Assembly (NCBI GenBank): GCA_017508315.1
Contig: JAFVZE010000374.1
Location: 1 to 24,111 of the forward strand
Reading direction: 5' to 3'
Length of the DNA: 24,111 nt
From: Kiritimatiellia bacterium
Lineage (GTDB): Bacteria > Verrucomicrobiota > Kiritimatiellia > RFP12 > UBA1067
The notes beneath the pieces are model-generated. The model made no database searches. It saw nothing but the letters and a program-made list of their open reading frames with translations, and had not been told where the DNA came from. Of the stretch, positions 16,578 through 23,919 are shown one piece after another. Every line of letters starts with the position of its first letter. Positions within the stretch are counted from its first letter, which is position 1. The position numbers were made by a program, and so were the translations under genes.

Positions 16578-18212
16578 TCATTCTCCCTTTTCCGTTATGT
16601 CTATTGCATACTCCAGAATTTTGACCTTCCCGAGGGGACCTGCTCCGGACAACCACCGGCAGGTCCTCGGCGTACCGTTGAAAACGAACACGTAACGCCG
16701 CCGCGGATACGGTCCCGCATCGAGGTGTTTCCTTATCAGGGAACCGCCTCCCTGGCCCCATATGGAAAATCCGACGCCTTCTTTTTCCGCAGCCGAGGAT
16801 TCGACCTCCAGCACCACCCGGTAGCGACGGTTTCTGTCCGACGTGATCACCCCTTCCTGAAGCAGGAACTTGCCCTTGAGCACCAGTGCCTTGGCTTCGT
16901 CATCGGCGGTGAATGCCCGGCGCCACTTTCCGACACGCTCCCCGCGTACCTGGCACGGAACAGAAAGCGTATTTCCGCGATTCCCCCAGAAACCATTCGG
17001 CGTGACGGATACGGTAATTTCTTCATCGGCCTTGAAATACGCGGGATCAAAGAATACCTTGAACTTCTTCGTGCGATTCTCCGATGAAAGCGAATATTCC
17101 CCGGCGCCCGCCTGTTGGACCGCGAAGGGAACGGAAGCACCTCCGCTTTTGCGGGCGATACCCACCGCGTACGATTCCGCCCATTCGGGATTCGTGACGG
17201 CCGGAAACGTAACGGTCAATCCACCGGCCCGGACATCGCATTCCGCAGACACTTCCGCCCCTGACGGAAAAACCGGCGCAGGAGTCGTATTCACGCGGAC
17301 TGCTGGACTGTATTTCGGACGTTGCGGATCATACGGGAATTCAAGTGTCCACGGATCCTCCGGCCGCAGTTCCTCTCCCGATTCCACGTCGTAGCGGCGT
17401 ATGACCGCCTTGACCCGAGAAAGTTCCATGACCGCCGCGCAGAACCGTCCTTTAGGCAGCATTCTCGCCTTGAAATCACCGAAACCGACGGCGGTGAACT
17501 CACCTTGCCATATTTTCCCTTCGTGGGCGATCGTCCCGTGGACATGACCCGACAGCACCACCGCACGCGGATGGCGGTTCAGCATCTCGCGCAGCTTCCG
17601 GTCGCCTTCATGTTCCGAACCGGCGCTCGTATGCGAACACGGCACATGGTGCAGAACGAACACGGGGCGGGACGGAAACTCTTTTTCCGCCGCGATGATT
17701 TCACGTTCGATGCGCGCAATATCGACACCGAGAGGATATGAGAGGAAAGGTGTCCCGGCGAACACGCGTTTCGCGTATTGTCCGTGTCTGTCGCCGAGAA
17801 GCCGCGCCACGTCAGAAAACGCCTTGTCCTTGTCGAGATTCACCCGGCCCCTTTTCGGATCACGCATGAACATGTCGTGCCCGTGATACACGAAGATCTC
17901 GTCGACGCCTTCGGGGAATACGGACCGGCTTATCTCACGGTAACGTACGTAATATTCCTCCCTGAAATCATTGGCTATGTCACCGAGATTGATGACCGCA
18001 TCGACCCCTATGCGTTTGAACAACCGGTAGGCGGATTTGACCAGAGCGAACTGAAACCCGCTCGAATGGGCTCCCACGTGCGTATCGGAAACGATACCTA
18101 TGAGACATTTTCCGCCGGCCGCGTCCTTTTCCGCCGAAGCCGACGGAACCTCCGCGCCGCACACGACACGGGCAAACAACATGACACCAGTCAAGAACCA
18201 AGTGTTTTTCAT
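16578..18212 (-). CDS. Secreted calcineurin-like metallophosphoesterase with C-terminal extension
   Basis: This 544-residue protein has a signal peptide (1-20). The metallophosphoesterase core shows SDTHVG (42-47), GDIAND (77-82), YHGHDM (109-114) in the place of the usual GNHD/E, LHHVP (187-191) and SGHVHG (221-226). Most metal ligands of the family are therefore present, but the GNHD asparagine position is altered. Residues about 300-540 are two or more beta-rich domains of no recognised type. Members hydrolyse phosphate mono- or diesters; in a glycan operon the substrate could be a phosphorylated sugar or phospholipid-type group (inference). GGAG lies 7 nt before the start. Its upstream region contains palindromic element copy 2. 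It is followed after 1 nt by the 1031-residue protein. Confidence 0.8.
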   Translation of the reverse strand: MKNTWFLTGVMLFARVVCGAEVPSASAEKDAAGGKCLIGIVSDTHVGAHSSGFQFALVKSAYRLFKRIGVDAVINLGDIANDFREEYYVRYREISRSVFPEGVDEIFVYHGHDMFMRDPKRGRVNLDKDKAFSDVARLLGDRHGQYAKRVFAGTPFLSYPLGVDIARIEREIIAAEKEFPSRPVFVLHHVPCSHTSAGSEHEGDRKLREMLNRHPRAVVLSGHVHGTIAHEGKIWQGEFTAVGFGDFKARMLPKGRFCAAVMELSRVKAVIRRYDVESGEELRPEDPWTLEFPYDPQRPKYSPAVRVNTTPAPVFPSGAEVSAECDVRAGGLTVTFPAVTNPEWAESYAVGIARKSGGASVPFAVQQAGAGEYSLSSENRTKKFKVFFDPAYFKADEEITVSVTPNGFWGNRGNTLSVPCQVRGERVGKWRRAFTADDEAKALVLKGKFLLQEGVITSDRNRRYRVVLEVESSAAEKEGVGFSIWGQGGGSLIRKHLDAGPYPRRRYVFVFNGTPRTCRWLSGAGPLGKVKILEYAIDITEKGE

Positions 18213-18232
18213 AACAACTCCATTACCATCCC

Positions 18233-18238
18233 ATTATA
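18233..18238 (-). promoter_or_regulatory. Possible -10 (TATAAT) formed at the edge of the palindromic element
   Basis: On the minus strand the element end CTGTATA joins the flank to create TATAAT, 20 nt before the metallophosphoesterase ATG with a GGAG in between. No convincing -35 is seen at 17 bp (TTAGCA lies 14 bp upstream). It is a weak candidate for an element-borne promoter for the three downstream genes. Confidence 0.3.
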
Positions 18239-18258
18239 CAGAAGGGTCTTTTTGCTAA
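18234..18258 (-). repeat. Palindromic element, copy 2 (degenerate)
   Basis: Minus strand TTAGCAAAAAGACCC followed by TTCTGTATAA. It is a direct repeat of copy 1, so the pair flanks about 6.8 kb holding the metallophosphoesterase, the beta-strand protein and the GH-A-like gene. It is inverted relative to copy 3. It lacks 6 bp of the palindrome centre. It lies in the 76-bp gap between the GH20 stop and the metallophosphoesterase start. Confidence 0.75.
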
Positions 18259-18288
18259 GCCTGACCTGAAAAGGCTGACGCGCCAATC

Positions 18289-19776
18289 TCATTCCGCAAC
18301 TTTCATGACCTGATTGTCGGCGCTCATGCCGCCGGTGCAGGCGCGCGGCGATTCCGGCGCCCAAGTGGCGCAGTTGACTCCGGCGGCGCGGAGACGTTCG
18401 AGATGCCCGGAGAGCGCCGGCAGGAAACGTTCGGCGTAGCTGTAGCCGCTCGGCGGATTCCACAGCGCCTGCGCGAAAGCGATGGCGCGCGGCCACATCT
18501 TCCATTCCAACTCCGCCGGCGTGGCGGTGTATTCGCTCCAATTGAACGCCAAGCCGCCGATCACATTCTTCGCGGCACCAGCCGAAAGTCCTAAACGCGG
18601 CTGGAAGGAATAGACCTGTCCGAGCGGATTTGAACCCGACCACCAGGAGGCGTAAACGTACGGATCGCCGGCAAGTCCCTGGTTGAAATCCCAATACGCG
18701 TATTCGACCGGCGCCATAACGACCTTGTAGCCGCGCGCCGCCGCTTCCGCGCCTCCCGTCTGCGAACCGGCGATCGCGACGACATCCCCGGTCCCGAGAC
18801 TTGAGCCGTGCCCCATGCCGTCGGCATACCCCATGTAATACCGCCCTTTCGAGCGCAGATAGGCGACGATGCGATTCGTCATCCAGCCCTGAAGATGGCT
18901 GATGTGCTCAAGCCCCAGCTCTTCGGCCTTCGCCCGGCATTTGGGGCACTTCGACCAGTTCCGCGTCGTGCATTCGTCTCCGCACATATTGATCCTGGAC
19001 GACGGGAAAAGCTCGCAGACTTCGTCGATGACATCACACCAGAATCTGTAGACCTGTTCGTTGCCGAGGCAGAAGACATCGTCGCAGATCCCCCAGTCGG
19101 TCCAGGCGGTGCGCTCGTCAAGCGGACTCGTCGGGCATCCGAGCTCCGGATAGGAGGCGATGACCGAACGGGCGTGACCGGGCATTTCGAGATCGGGGAT
19201 GATCTCTATATGCAGTTCTTCCGCCCGCGCCACAACCTCGCGGATGTCGTCCTTCGTGTAGAAGAACGGACCGTACCGCCGGTTGTCGTAAGCCCTGGTG
19301 TAGCGGCCGGGCAACGGCGAGCGCGGGCGCGTCGCGCCGATCGTCGTGAGGTTCGGATATCCGTCGATCTGAATGCGCCAGCCCTGATCTTCGCAGAGAT
19401 GCCAGTGGAATTTGTTCAGCTTGTACTTCGCCATCCATTCAAGCGTCTTCAAAATGTGCGCTTTGCCGAAAAAATGGCGTCCGTCATCTATCATGACGCC
19501 GCGGTACGGATATTCCGGCCAGTCTCTGACCCGGCAGCACCTCACACCCTGCGGACCGCTAAGCTGTTCGAGCGTCTGCCGCGCGTAGAAAACGCCTGCG
19601 TCGTCCGCCGCCGCGATCCTGACGCCCGACTGCGTCACTTCGAGCGAATACCCCTCCGGCGGAAGCGACGCGTCACGCGTCACGCTCACCGACGGTTCAC
19701 GGACATGGCCGGCGGCCGGAACGAACTCGCGCGGCGACGGCAGCAGCGCCAGCGCCAGAAGAACGCCAGAAAACAT
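18289..19776 (-). CDS. GH20 beta-N-acetylhexosaminidase
   Basis: This 495-residue enzyme removes terminal beta-linked GlcNAc/GalNAc. It has the GH20b N-terminal domain (about 15-90) and then the catalytic barrel: YRGVMIDDGRHFFGKAHILK (91-110), NKFHWHLCEDQGWRIQI (121-137), EMPGHA (197-202), and the catalytic pair Asp267-Glu268 in RINMCGDE where the family usually shows GGDE. WNPPSGYSYAERFLP and a final ERLRAAGVN complete the domain. The start is ATG 19776 (MFSGVLLALALL), which overlaps the previous stop by one base (TGATG) and follows GGGGGAGAGG. The hydrophobic N-terminus may be a weak export signal. It is operonic with the PIG-L deacetylase and sugar porter, consistent with amino-sugar glycan use. 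High confidence. Confidence 0.9.
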   Translation of the reverse strand: MFSGVLLALALLPSPREFVPAAGHVREPSVSVTRDASLPPEGYSLEVTQSGVRIAAADDAGVFYARQTLEQLSGPQGVRCCRVRDWPEYPYRGVMIDDGRHFFGKAHILKTLEWMAKYKLNKFHWHLCEDQGWRIQIDGYPNLTTIGATRPRSPLPGRYTRAYDNRRYGPFFYTKDDIREVVARAEELHIEIIPDLEMPGHARSVIASYPELGCPTSPLDERTAWTDWGICDDVFCLGNEQVYRFWCDVIDEVCELFPSSRINMCGDECTTRNWSKCPKCRAKAEELGLEHISHLQGWMTNRIVAYLRSKGRYYMGYADGMGHGSSLGTGDVVAIAGSQTGGAEAAARGYKVVMAPVEYAYWDFNQGLAGDPYVYASWWSGSNPLGQVYSFQPRLGLSAGAAKNVIGGLAFNWSEYTATPAELEWKMWPRAIAFAQALWNPPSGYSYAERFLPALSGHLERLRAAGVNCATWAPESPRACTGGMSADNQVMKVAE

Positions 19777-20630
19777 CACCTCTCCCCCTTGAGGAAGCGG
19801 ATCTCCTCCGGCGTCGGTTCGCGGCCGTATTCGCTCAATTCGAAAATCTCGAATGCCTCTCCGGCGAGGGCGAAGCGCCCGGCATCCATACTCCAGCGCG
19901 GACGGAACCAGTGCCGCCAGATGAACTCGCGAGCCCGGACCGCATCGTCCGCCGGCGGAATCTCGTCCGCGGGGATCCCCATGTCGAAAGGCAGCCACTC
20001 GAAAAACTGCGACCGGTGGCAGACAAGACCGCCAAACAGATTCTCCCGATCGGATGGCGAAAGCTCCACGACGAGATCAGGCCGCATCCGCCGGGGATTC
20101 TCGAACGCATCGCGCAGATACCACACGCTGGGCTTAGTTTTCGGCACCGGCACGTCCGGGCACCACAGCGGCACCCCCAGCAGATACGTCACGTCCATCA
20201 CCAGCTGCGAAGTTGCGCGATGGTCGGCGTGGTAATCGTTCGGACGGTGCGTGAACACGGCATGCGGCGCGAATTTCCGCACGAGCCCGGTGAGCGCCAG
20301 CCGGTTCTCCAGCGTCGGCGCGAGTTCGCAGTCGCGGTTGTCCATCACCACGTAATCCTCGAGTCCGTAGACCTTCGCCGCCGCGCGCGTCTCGGCGAGA
20401 CGCCGCGCCGCCAGTTCCGCCGACGACATCGAAAAATGGCCCTTGTCGCCGTTGGTCAGCGAAACGAACACCACCCGCGCCCCGTGCGCCGCCAGACGCG
20501 AGGCCGTGCCTCCGAAATGGAAATCGGGATCGTCAGGATGCGCTCCGACGACCATTACCCGGAACCGCTCGACCGCCGGCTCCCACTGCCCGCGCGAAAA
20601 ATGATCCGCGCTTGCGTTTTCACTCGCCAT
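19776..20630 (-). CDS. PIG-L/LmbE-family de-N-acetylase
   Basis: This 284-residue protein has no signal peptide, so it is cytoplasmic. It carries the zinc-site motif AHPDD (30-34) at the end of the first strand and the second motif HRPNDYHADHR (128-138), which together define the PIG-L/LmbE family. Members deacetylate GlcNAc-containing sugars or conjugates. Here it sits between a sugar porter and a GH20 hexosaminidase, so deacetylating imported N-acetylated sugar is a plausible role (inference). Its ATG lies inside the end of the transporter gene (11-bp overlap), and its stop shares a base with the GH20 start, implying translational coupling on both sides. The family call is secure; the substrate is not known. 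Confidence 0.88.
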   Translation of the reverse strand: MASENASADHFSRGQWEPAVERFRVMVVGAHPDDPDFHFGGTASRLAAHGARVVFVSLTNGDKGHFSMSSAELAARRLAETRAAAKVYGLEDYVVMDNRDCELAPTLENRLALTGLVRKFAPHAVFTHRPNDYHADHRATSQLVMDVTYLLGVPLWCPDVPVPKTKPSVWYLRDAFENPRRMRPDLVVELSPSDRENLFGGLVCHRSQFFEWLPFDMGIPADEIPPADDAVRAREFIWRHWFRPRWSMDAGRFALAGEAFEIFELSEYGREPTPEEIRFLKGER

Positions 20631-22068
20631 TTTCCTTTTCTCCTTCCGCGAACGAACGTTCGATCTCTTCGAGCGACCTGCCTTTCGTTTCCGGCAAAGC
20701 GAGCCGCACCGTCAGAAAATACAGCGCCGCGATTCCCGAGAGCGTGAAGAACACGCTCGATTCGCCGAACGCCCTCGACCACGGCAGAAACGCTTGCGCG
20801 ATCAGATAGCTGACGAACATGCTGCCGAAGCCGGCGAGCATCATGCCTCTGGCGCGGATGCGCAGCGGCATCAGTTCGGAAAGCGCCAGCCACGCGCAGA
20901 CGCCGGGCCCGACGGCGAACGACCCGACGTAAAGGACCACCCCGGCGGCGACCGCGATCCCGGCGGTCGCGCCCGCCGCGAGCAGCCCGCGCTCGACGGC
21001 GAAAAAGAACGCGCCGGCGAAGACCAGCCCTGCCGCAGCCCCGAGCGTTCCAACCGAAAGCAGAAACCTGCGTCCGCGCCGGTCCACGAAAAAAAGCGCG
21101 ACGACGGTCATCGCCAAATTGGCGGTTTTGACCGCGATGTCGGCGACATTGGCGGCGGCTCCGGAAAGTCCCGCCTTCTGGAACATGACCACCGAATAGT
21201 TCAAAAGCGAATTGATCCCCGTGCCCTGGTTGAAGCAGGCAACCGCGAAGGCCAGCGCGAACGGAACCGCGTAGCGGCGGCGCATGAACGTAGCGAACGG
21301 CGATCCGGCGCCGTCTCCGCCGCAAGAACGCTCGCTCTCGGCGTTGTCCCTGAGCTGCGCGAGAACCGCGTCGGCGGCAGCCGGTTCGCTGTTGGCGAGC
21401 AGCGAAAGCCGCGCCTCTTCGATGCGGCCTCTGCTGAACAGCCAGCGCGGCGACTCCCGGAGAAAAAACGTTCCGGCGTACAGAAGCGCCGCAGGAGCGG
21501 CGGAGAAATAGAAGATCGACCGCCAGGCCAGATTTTTGGCGGCGAGCGGAACGTCCGGGTCTTCCGCCGGCCCCAGAATCCCGACAACCGCCATACCGAC
21601 AAGCGCCGCAAGCACCAGGCCGACGGTCAGCACCAGCTGCATCATCCCCGTGCCGCGCCCGCGCTCGCCGGCGCCGGCGCATTCGGCCATGTAGAGCGGA
21701 GCGGCGATCCCGACGAACGCGCAACCGACACCCTGGAGAATCCGTCCCGAAAACATGAGACAGAAATTCCCGTCCGAAAAGCAGATGAGCGGCACCGCGA
21801 CGGCGAAAACCGCCGCGGTCACCCTGAACGCGGCGAGTCTCCCGAAACGTTCAGCCGTCAGCGAGGCGAAGAACGTCCCGGGAACGCATCCGAGCAGCAC
21901 CGCCGCCACGATTCCCGAAAGCTGGGCTTCCGTGAATGAGCAGGTGGCCTTTATATACGGCAGCGCCGCGGCTATGAGGCCGACGTCGATACCGTACATA
22001 AGCCCGGCCAGACCGCACAGCGCGAACAGGCGACGGTTGTAATTTCGCTTGGAAACATTTTCGGACAT
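20620..22068 (-). CDS. MFS sugar porter
   Basis: This 482-residue, 12-helix transporter is of the major-facilitator sugar-porter family. It shows FGRL after TM2 (ERFGRLAAFR), GRILQGVG, ESPRWLF after TM6, FNQGTGINSLLNYS in TM7 (equivalent to the QQxxGxNxxxYY sugar site), VDRRGRRFLL and the C-terminal PETKGRSLEEIE signature. Sugar porters carry monosaccharides by proton symport or facilitation. The start is set at ATG 22068 (MSENVSKRN) because an extended -10 (22084-22076) ends 7 nt upstream. A longer reading from 22113 would have to be transcribed from further upstream. It is the first gene of the operon and divergent from the XylR-type regulator. High family confidence; the transported sugar is unknown. 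Confidence 0.88.
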   Translation of the reverse strand: MSENVSKRNYNRRLFALCGLAGLMYGIDVGLIAAALPYIKATCSFTEAQLSGIVAAVLLGCVPGTFFASLTAERFGRLAAFRVTAAVFAVAVPLICFSDGNFCLMFSGRILQGVGCAFVGIAAPLYMAECAGAGERGRGTGMMQLVLTVGLVLAALVGMAVVGILGPAEDPDVPLAAKNLAWRSIFYFSAAPAALLYAGTFFLRESPRWLFSRGRIEEARLSLLANSEPAAADAVLAQLRDNAESERSCGGDGAGSPFATFMRRRYAVPFALAFAVACFNQGTGINSLLNYSVVMFQKAGLSGAAANVADIAVKTANLAMTVVALFFVDRRGRRFLLSVGTLGAAAGLVFAGAFFFAVERGLLAAGATAGIAVAAGVVLYVGSFAVGPGVCAWLALSELMPLRIRARGMMLAGFGSMFVSYLIAQAFLPWSRAFGESSVFFTLSGIAALYFLTVRLALPETKGRSLEEIERSFAEGEKENGE

Positions 22069-22075
22069 CGCCGCC

Positions 22076-22084
22076 ATTATATCA
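22076..22084 (-). promoter_or_regulatory. Extended -10 promoter of the sugar-porter operon
   Basis: The minus strand reads TGATATAAT, a perfect TG-n-TATAAT, 7 nt before ATG 22068 with no Shine-Dalgarno between. The transcript would begin at or next to the ATG, suggesting a leaderless mRNA. No consensus -35 is seen, which suits a promoter that needs an activator. Confidence 0.6.
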
Positions 22085-22114
22085 AAGAACAGGTTTTCCG
22101 TATCCGTTTTCATG

Positions 22115-22148
22115 TATCGTTCCGTGCAAATATTTCATATCGTTTCGT
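22115..22148. promoter_or_regulatory. Direct-repeat candidate operator for the XylR-type regulator
   Basis: TATCGTTCCGT (22115-22125) and TATCGTTTCGT (22138-22148) match at 10 of 11 positions and are 23 bp apart, about two helical turns. AraC-family proteins bind tandem direct half-sites near the -35 of the genes they activate. These lie at about -46 to -79 relative to the predicted sugar-porter transcript start and next to the regulator's own promoter. Confidence 0.55.
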
Positions 22149-22168
22149 CACACGCAGTCCGAAAAAAA

Positions 22169-22177
22169 TGCTATACT
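22169..22177 (+). promoter_or_regulatory. Extended -10 promoter of the XylR-type regulator
   Basis: TGCTATACT (TG-n-TATACT) ends 9 nt before ATG 22187, exactly the spacing seen at the GntR-type gene. There is no Shine-Dalgarno in the gap, so the mRNA is predicted to be leaderless or nearly so. Confidence 0.55.
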
Positions 22178-22186
22178 TGCGCCGCT

Positions 22187-23389
22187 ATGCACAGGAAGCC
22201 GAAGAAAGTCATCGCCGCTATGCCCATCGCCAACACCCCGGGACGCCGACGTCTCGGCGGACTTCTGCGCTATGCGAACTCGGGGCATCCATGGAACCTG
22301 CAGCTGCTGACCGATCCTCAGACGCTAACGCCGCAAGCAATAGCGGACGCCGAAAAAAGCGGCGTGGACGGAATTATCGCCATCGCCGACAAGGCCAACG
22401 TCGCCGCACTGGCCGCTTCGCCCATCCCCACCGTCGTCATGTGCGACGGGAAGTATCCGTCGCTGCACGGCCTTCGCTCTCCGACGCTGTTCATATCCAA
22501 CGACGAAATCGCGGGCGGCGAAACGGTGGCGGAGTTTTTCCGTTCGCACGGCACTTACGCGAGCTACGGTTTCGTGCCGGACGAAGCCGGCAGGATCTGG
22601 TCGCGGCTGCGCGAGCGCGGCTTCCGCCAGCATCTCGGCCGATTCTCGCAACGAGTCCACACCTTCGGCGGCGGCGACCTTGCGGCGTGGCTACGGAAAC
22701 TGCCAAAACCCGCGGCGGTCATGGCCGCATACGACTTCAGGGCCAAGGACGTCGTGGAGACCTGCAACGCCGCCGGAATCGACGTGCCCCGCCAGGTCTC
22801 GGTCGTCGGCATGGATAACGACGAACTGATCTGCGACTACACTTCGCCCACCATTACCAGCCTCACCGTGGATCACGAAGCCTACACCTACGCGGCCGCC
22901 AAACTGCTGGACGAGCTGATGCGTTCGCGCCGCAAGCGCGGACAAGAACGGAAGATCCTCACCGGCCACAAGCAGGTCGTTGAACGCGAATCCACGGCCT
23001 ACATGGCAAGCTCCGCACACATCGTCACCAAGGCCATGGATTTCATCGCCGAAAACGCCTGCCGAGGGATAACGGTCGAAGACGTCATAAGCCATCTCGG
23101 CGTGTCACGACGTCTGGCGTATCTGCGCTTCGCCCAGTACGGACGGCAGTCCATCAGGCGGGAAATCGAGAAATGCCGACTCGAAAAAGTCAGATACTAC
23201 CTGAAGTCATCGCGGCTTCCTGTCGGACGGATCTCCATTCTCTGCGGATACGAAAACCCGCAGCGGCTCATGTACGTGTTCAAATCCAGTACCGGCATGA
23301 CGATGACGGAGTACCGGCGCGCACATTCCGCCAATTCCTGCAAAGGGATGCCACCGCCGGTCAAAACAATTTCAGGGCTGCATGCATGA
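22187..23389 (+). CDS. XylR-type transcriptional regulator (sugar-binding domain + AraC HTH)
   Basis: This 400-residue protein has a LacI/periplasmic-binding-like N-terminal domain at about 5-275. Visible pieces are RRRLGGLLRYA, SGVDGIIAIADK, and the characteristic PAAVMAAYDFRAKDVVETC / VSVVGMDNDELICDY / SPTITSLTVDHEAY series. A C-terminal AraC helix-turn-helix pair follows (about 283-385; VEDVISHLGVSRRLAYLRF, ISILCGYENPQRLMYVFK, TGMTMTEYRR). This is the XylR architecture, sensing a sugar directly and activating transport/catabolic genes. The start is ATG 22187, where the binding domain begins. It is divergent from the sugar porter and is the likely activator of that operon. The last ~20 residues after TEYRRAHSAN look like an unusual tail. 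High confidence. Confidence 0.88.
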   Translation: MHRKPKKVIAAMPIANTPGRRRLGGLLRYANSGHPWNLQLLTDPQTLTPQAIADAEKSGVDGIIAIADKANVAALAASPIPTVVMCDGKYPSLHGLRSPTLFISNDEIAGGETVAEFFRSHGTYASYGFVPDEAGRIWSRLRERGFRQHLGRFSQRVHTFGGGDLAAWLRKLPKPAAVMAAYDFRAKDVVETCNAAGIDVPRQVSVVGMDNDELICDYTSPTITSLTVDHEAYTYAAAKLLDELMRSRRKRGQERKILTGHKQVVERESTAYMASSAHIVTKAMDFIAENACRGITVEDVISHLGVSRRLAYLRFAQYGRQSIRREIEKCRLEKVRYYLKSSRLPVGRISILCGYENPQRLMYVFKSSTGMTMTEYRRAHSANSCKGMPPPVKTISGLHA

Positions 23390-23471
23390 GGCAGGAGGCG
23401 ATCGCTCCGCAGGCGACGACCGACATGGCCGGCCTCAGACCCTTGCGGAGGTTACCGTAACGCCTAATCAT
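23361..23471 (-). pseudogene. 36-residue hydrophobic ORF, possible transporter remnant
   Basis: The minus strand reads MIRRYGNLRKGLRPAMSVVA and continues with a hydrophobic helix to LKLF and a stop. The K-G-L-R-P-A turn before a membrane helix is reminiscent of the chromate-transporter (ChrA) family, but it is far too short to be sure. It overlaps the 3' end of the XylR-type gene tail-to-tail by 29 bp. It may be a scrap of a lost gene or a chance ORF. Confidence 0.22.
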
Positions 23472-23867
23472 CAGTCGACCGAAAGTATCCGGTGCTTTTT
23501 TATTCCGGTGAATTATGCCTTATACCCGACCGCCATGACGTCGTTTGTCCGCCGCCGTCAGTCTTTTGCCGCTTCAGACGCAAGAAACTTCACGACCTCG
23601 GCACCGCTCGCGCAGCGCACCGCGCCTTCAGGCAGATGTTCCGCGCCCGCACCCCAGCCGACAGCTCTGCCGCCGCGGGCAAAGTAGGCGTCCAGCAGTT
23701 CACGCTTGCCCTTCAGCGCCGAGTAACGCGAGGCGATCCCATCGGGCAGCACCAGATAGTCGATATGATCGAGCATGCCGGTGTCGATCTCCTCCCCGGC
23801 GATCGGGAAAAGGTCGACCGACGGCAGCTTGTCGAGCGCGACGGCGGTCTCGGCAGAGCGCAGGGGA

Positions 23868-23897
23868 TTAGCAAAAAGGGTCAGACCCTTCTGTATA
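23868..23897 (+). repeat. Palindromic element, copy 3 (most complete)
   Basis: Plus strand TTAGCAAAAAGGGTCAGACC followed by CTTCTGTATA. It contains the perfect 15-nt palindrome AAGGGTC-A-GACCCTT. It is inverted relative to copies 1 and 2. It lies at the 5' break of the amidotransferase-like fragment. Hairpins with a GGGTCAGACCC core are seen near REP-associated (IS200-like Y1) transposases in other bacteria (from memory), but no transposase is present here. Confidence 0.75.
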
Positions 23898-23915
23898 TGT
23901 TTTACTGTATATGTT
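23891..23915 (+). repeat. 11-bp tandem direct repeat next to element copy 3
   Basis: CTGTATATGTT occurs twice (23891-23901 and 23905-23915), separated by TTA. The first copy is continuous with the CTGTATA end of the palindromic element. It lies across the junction between the upstream winged-helix gene and the amidotransferase-like fragment. Confidence 0.7.
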
Positions 23916-23919
23916 GTAT

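Noticed and set aside
18259..18288. AGCCT...AGGCT imperfect hairpin after GH20
   Set aside because: Five-base stem, nine-base loop and no following T-run; too weak to call a terminator.
18808..20235. 475-codon plus-strand open frame
   Set aside because: Antisense to GH20 and PIG-L genes whose catalytic motifs are unambiguous.
23430..23446. CTCAGACCCTTGCGG, a partial match to the element core
   Set aside because: Only the TCAGACCCTT part matches; flanks differ and no palindrome is formed, so chance is likely.
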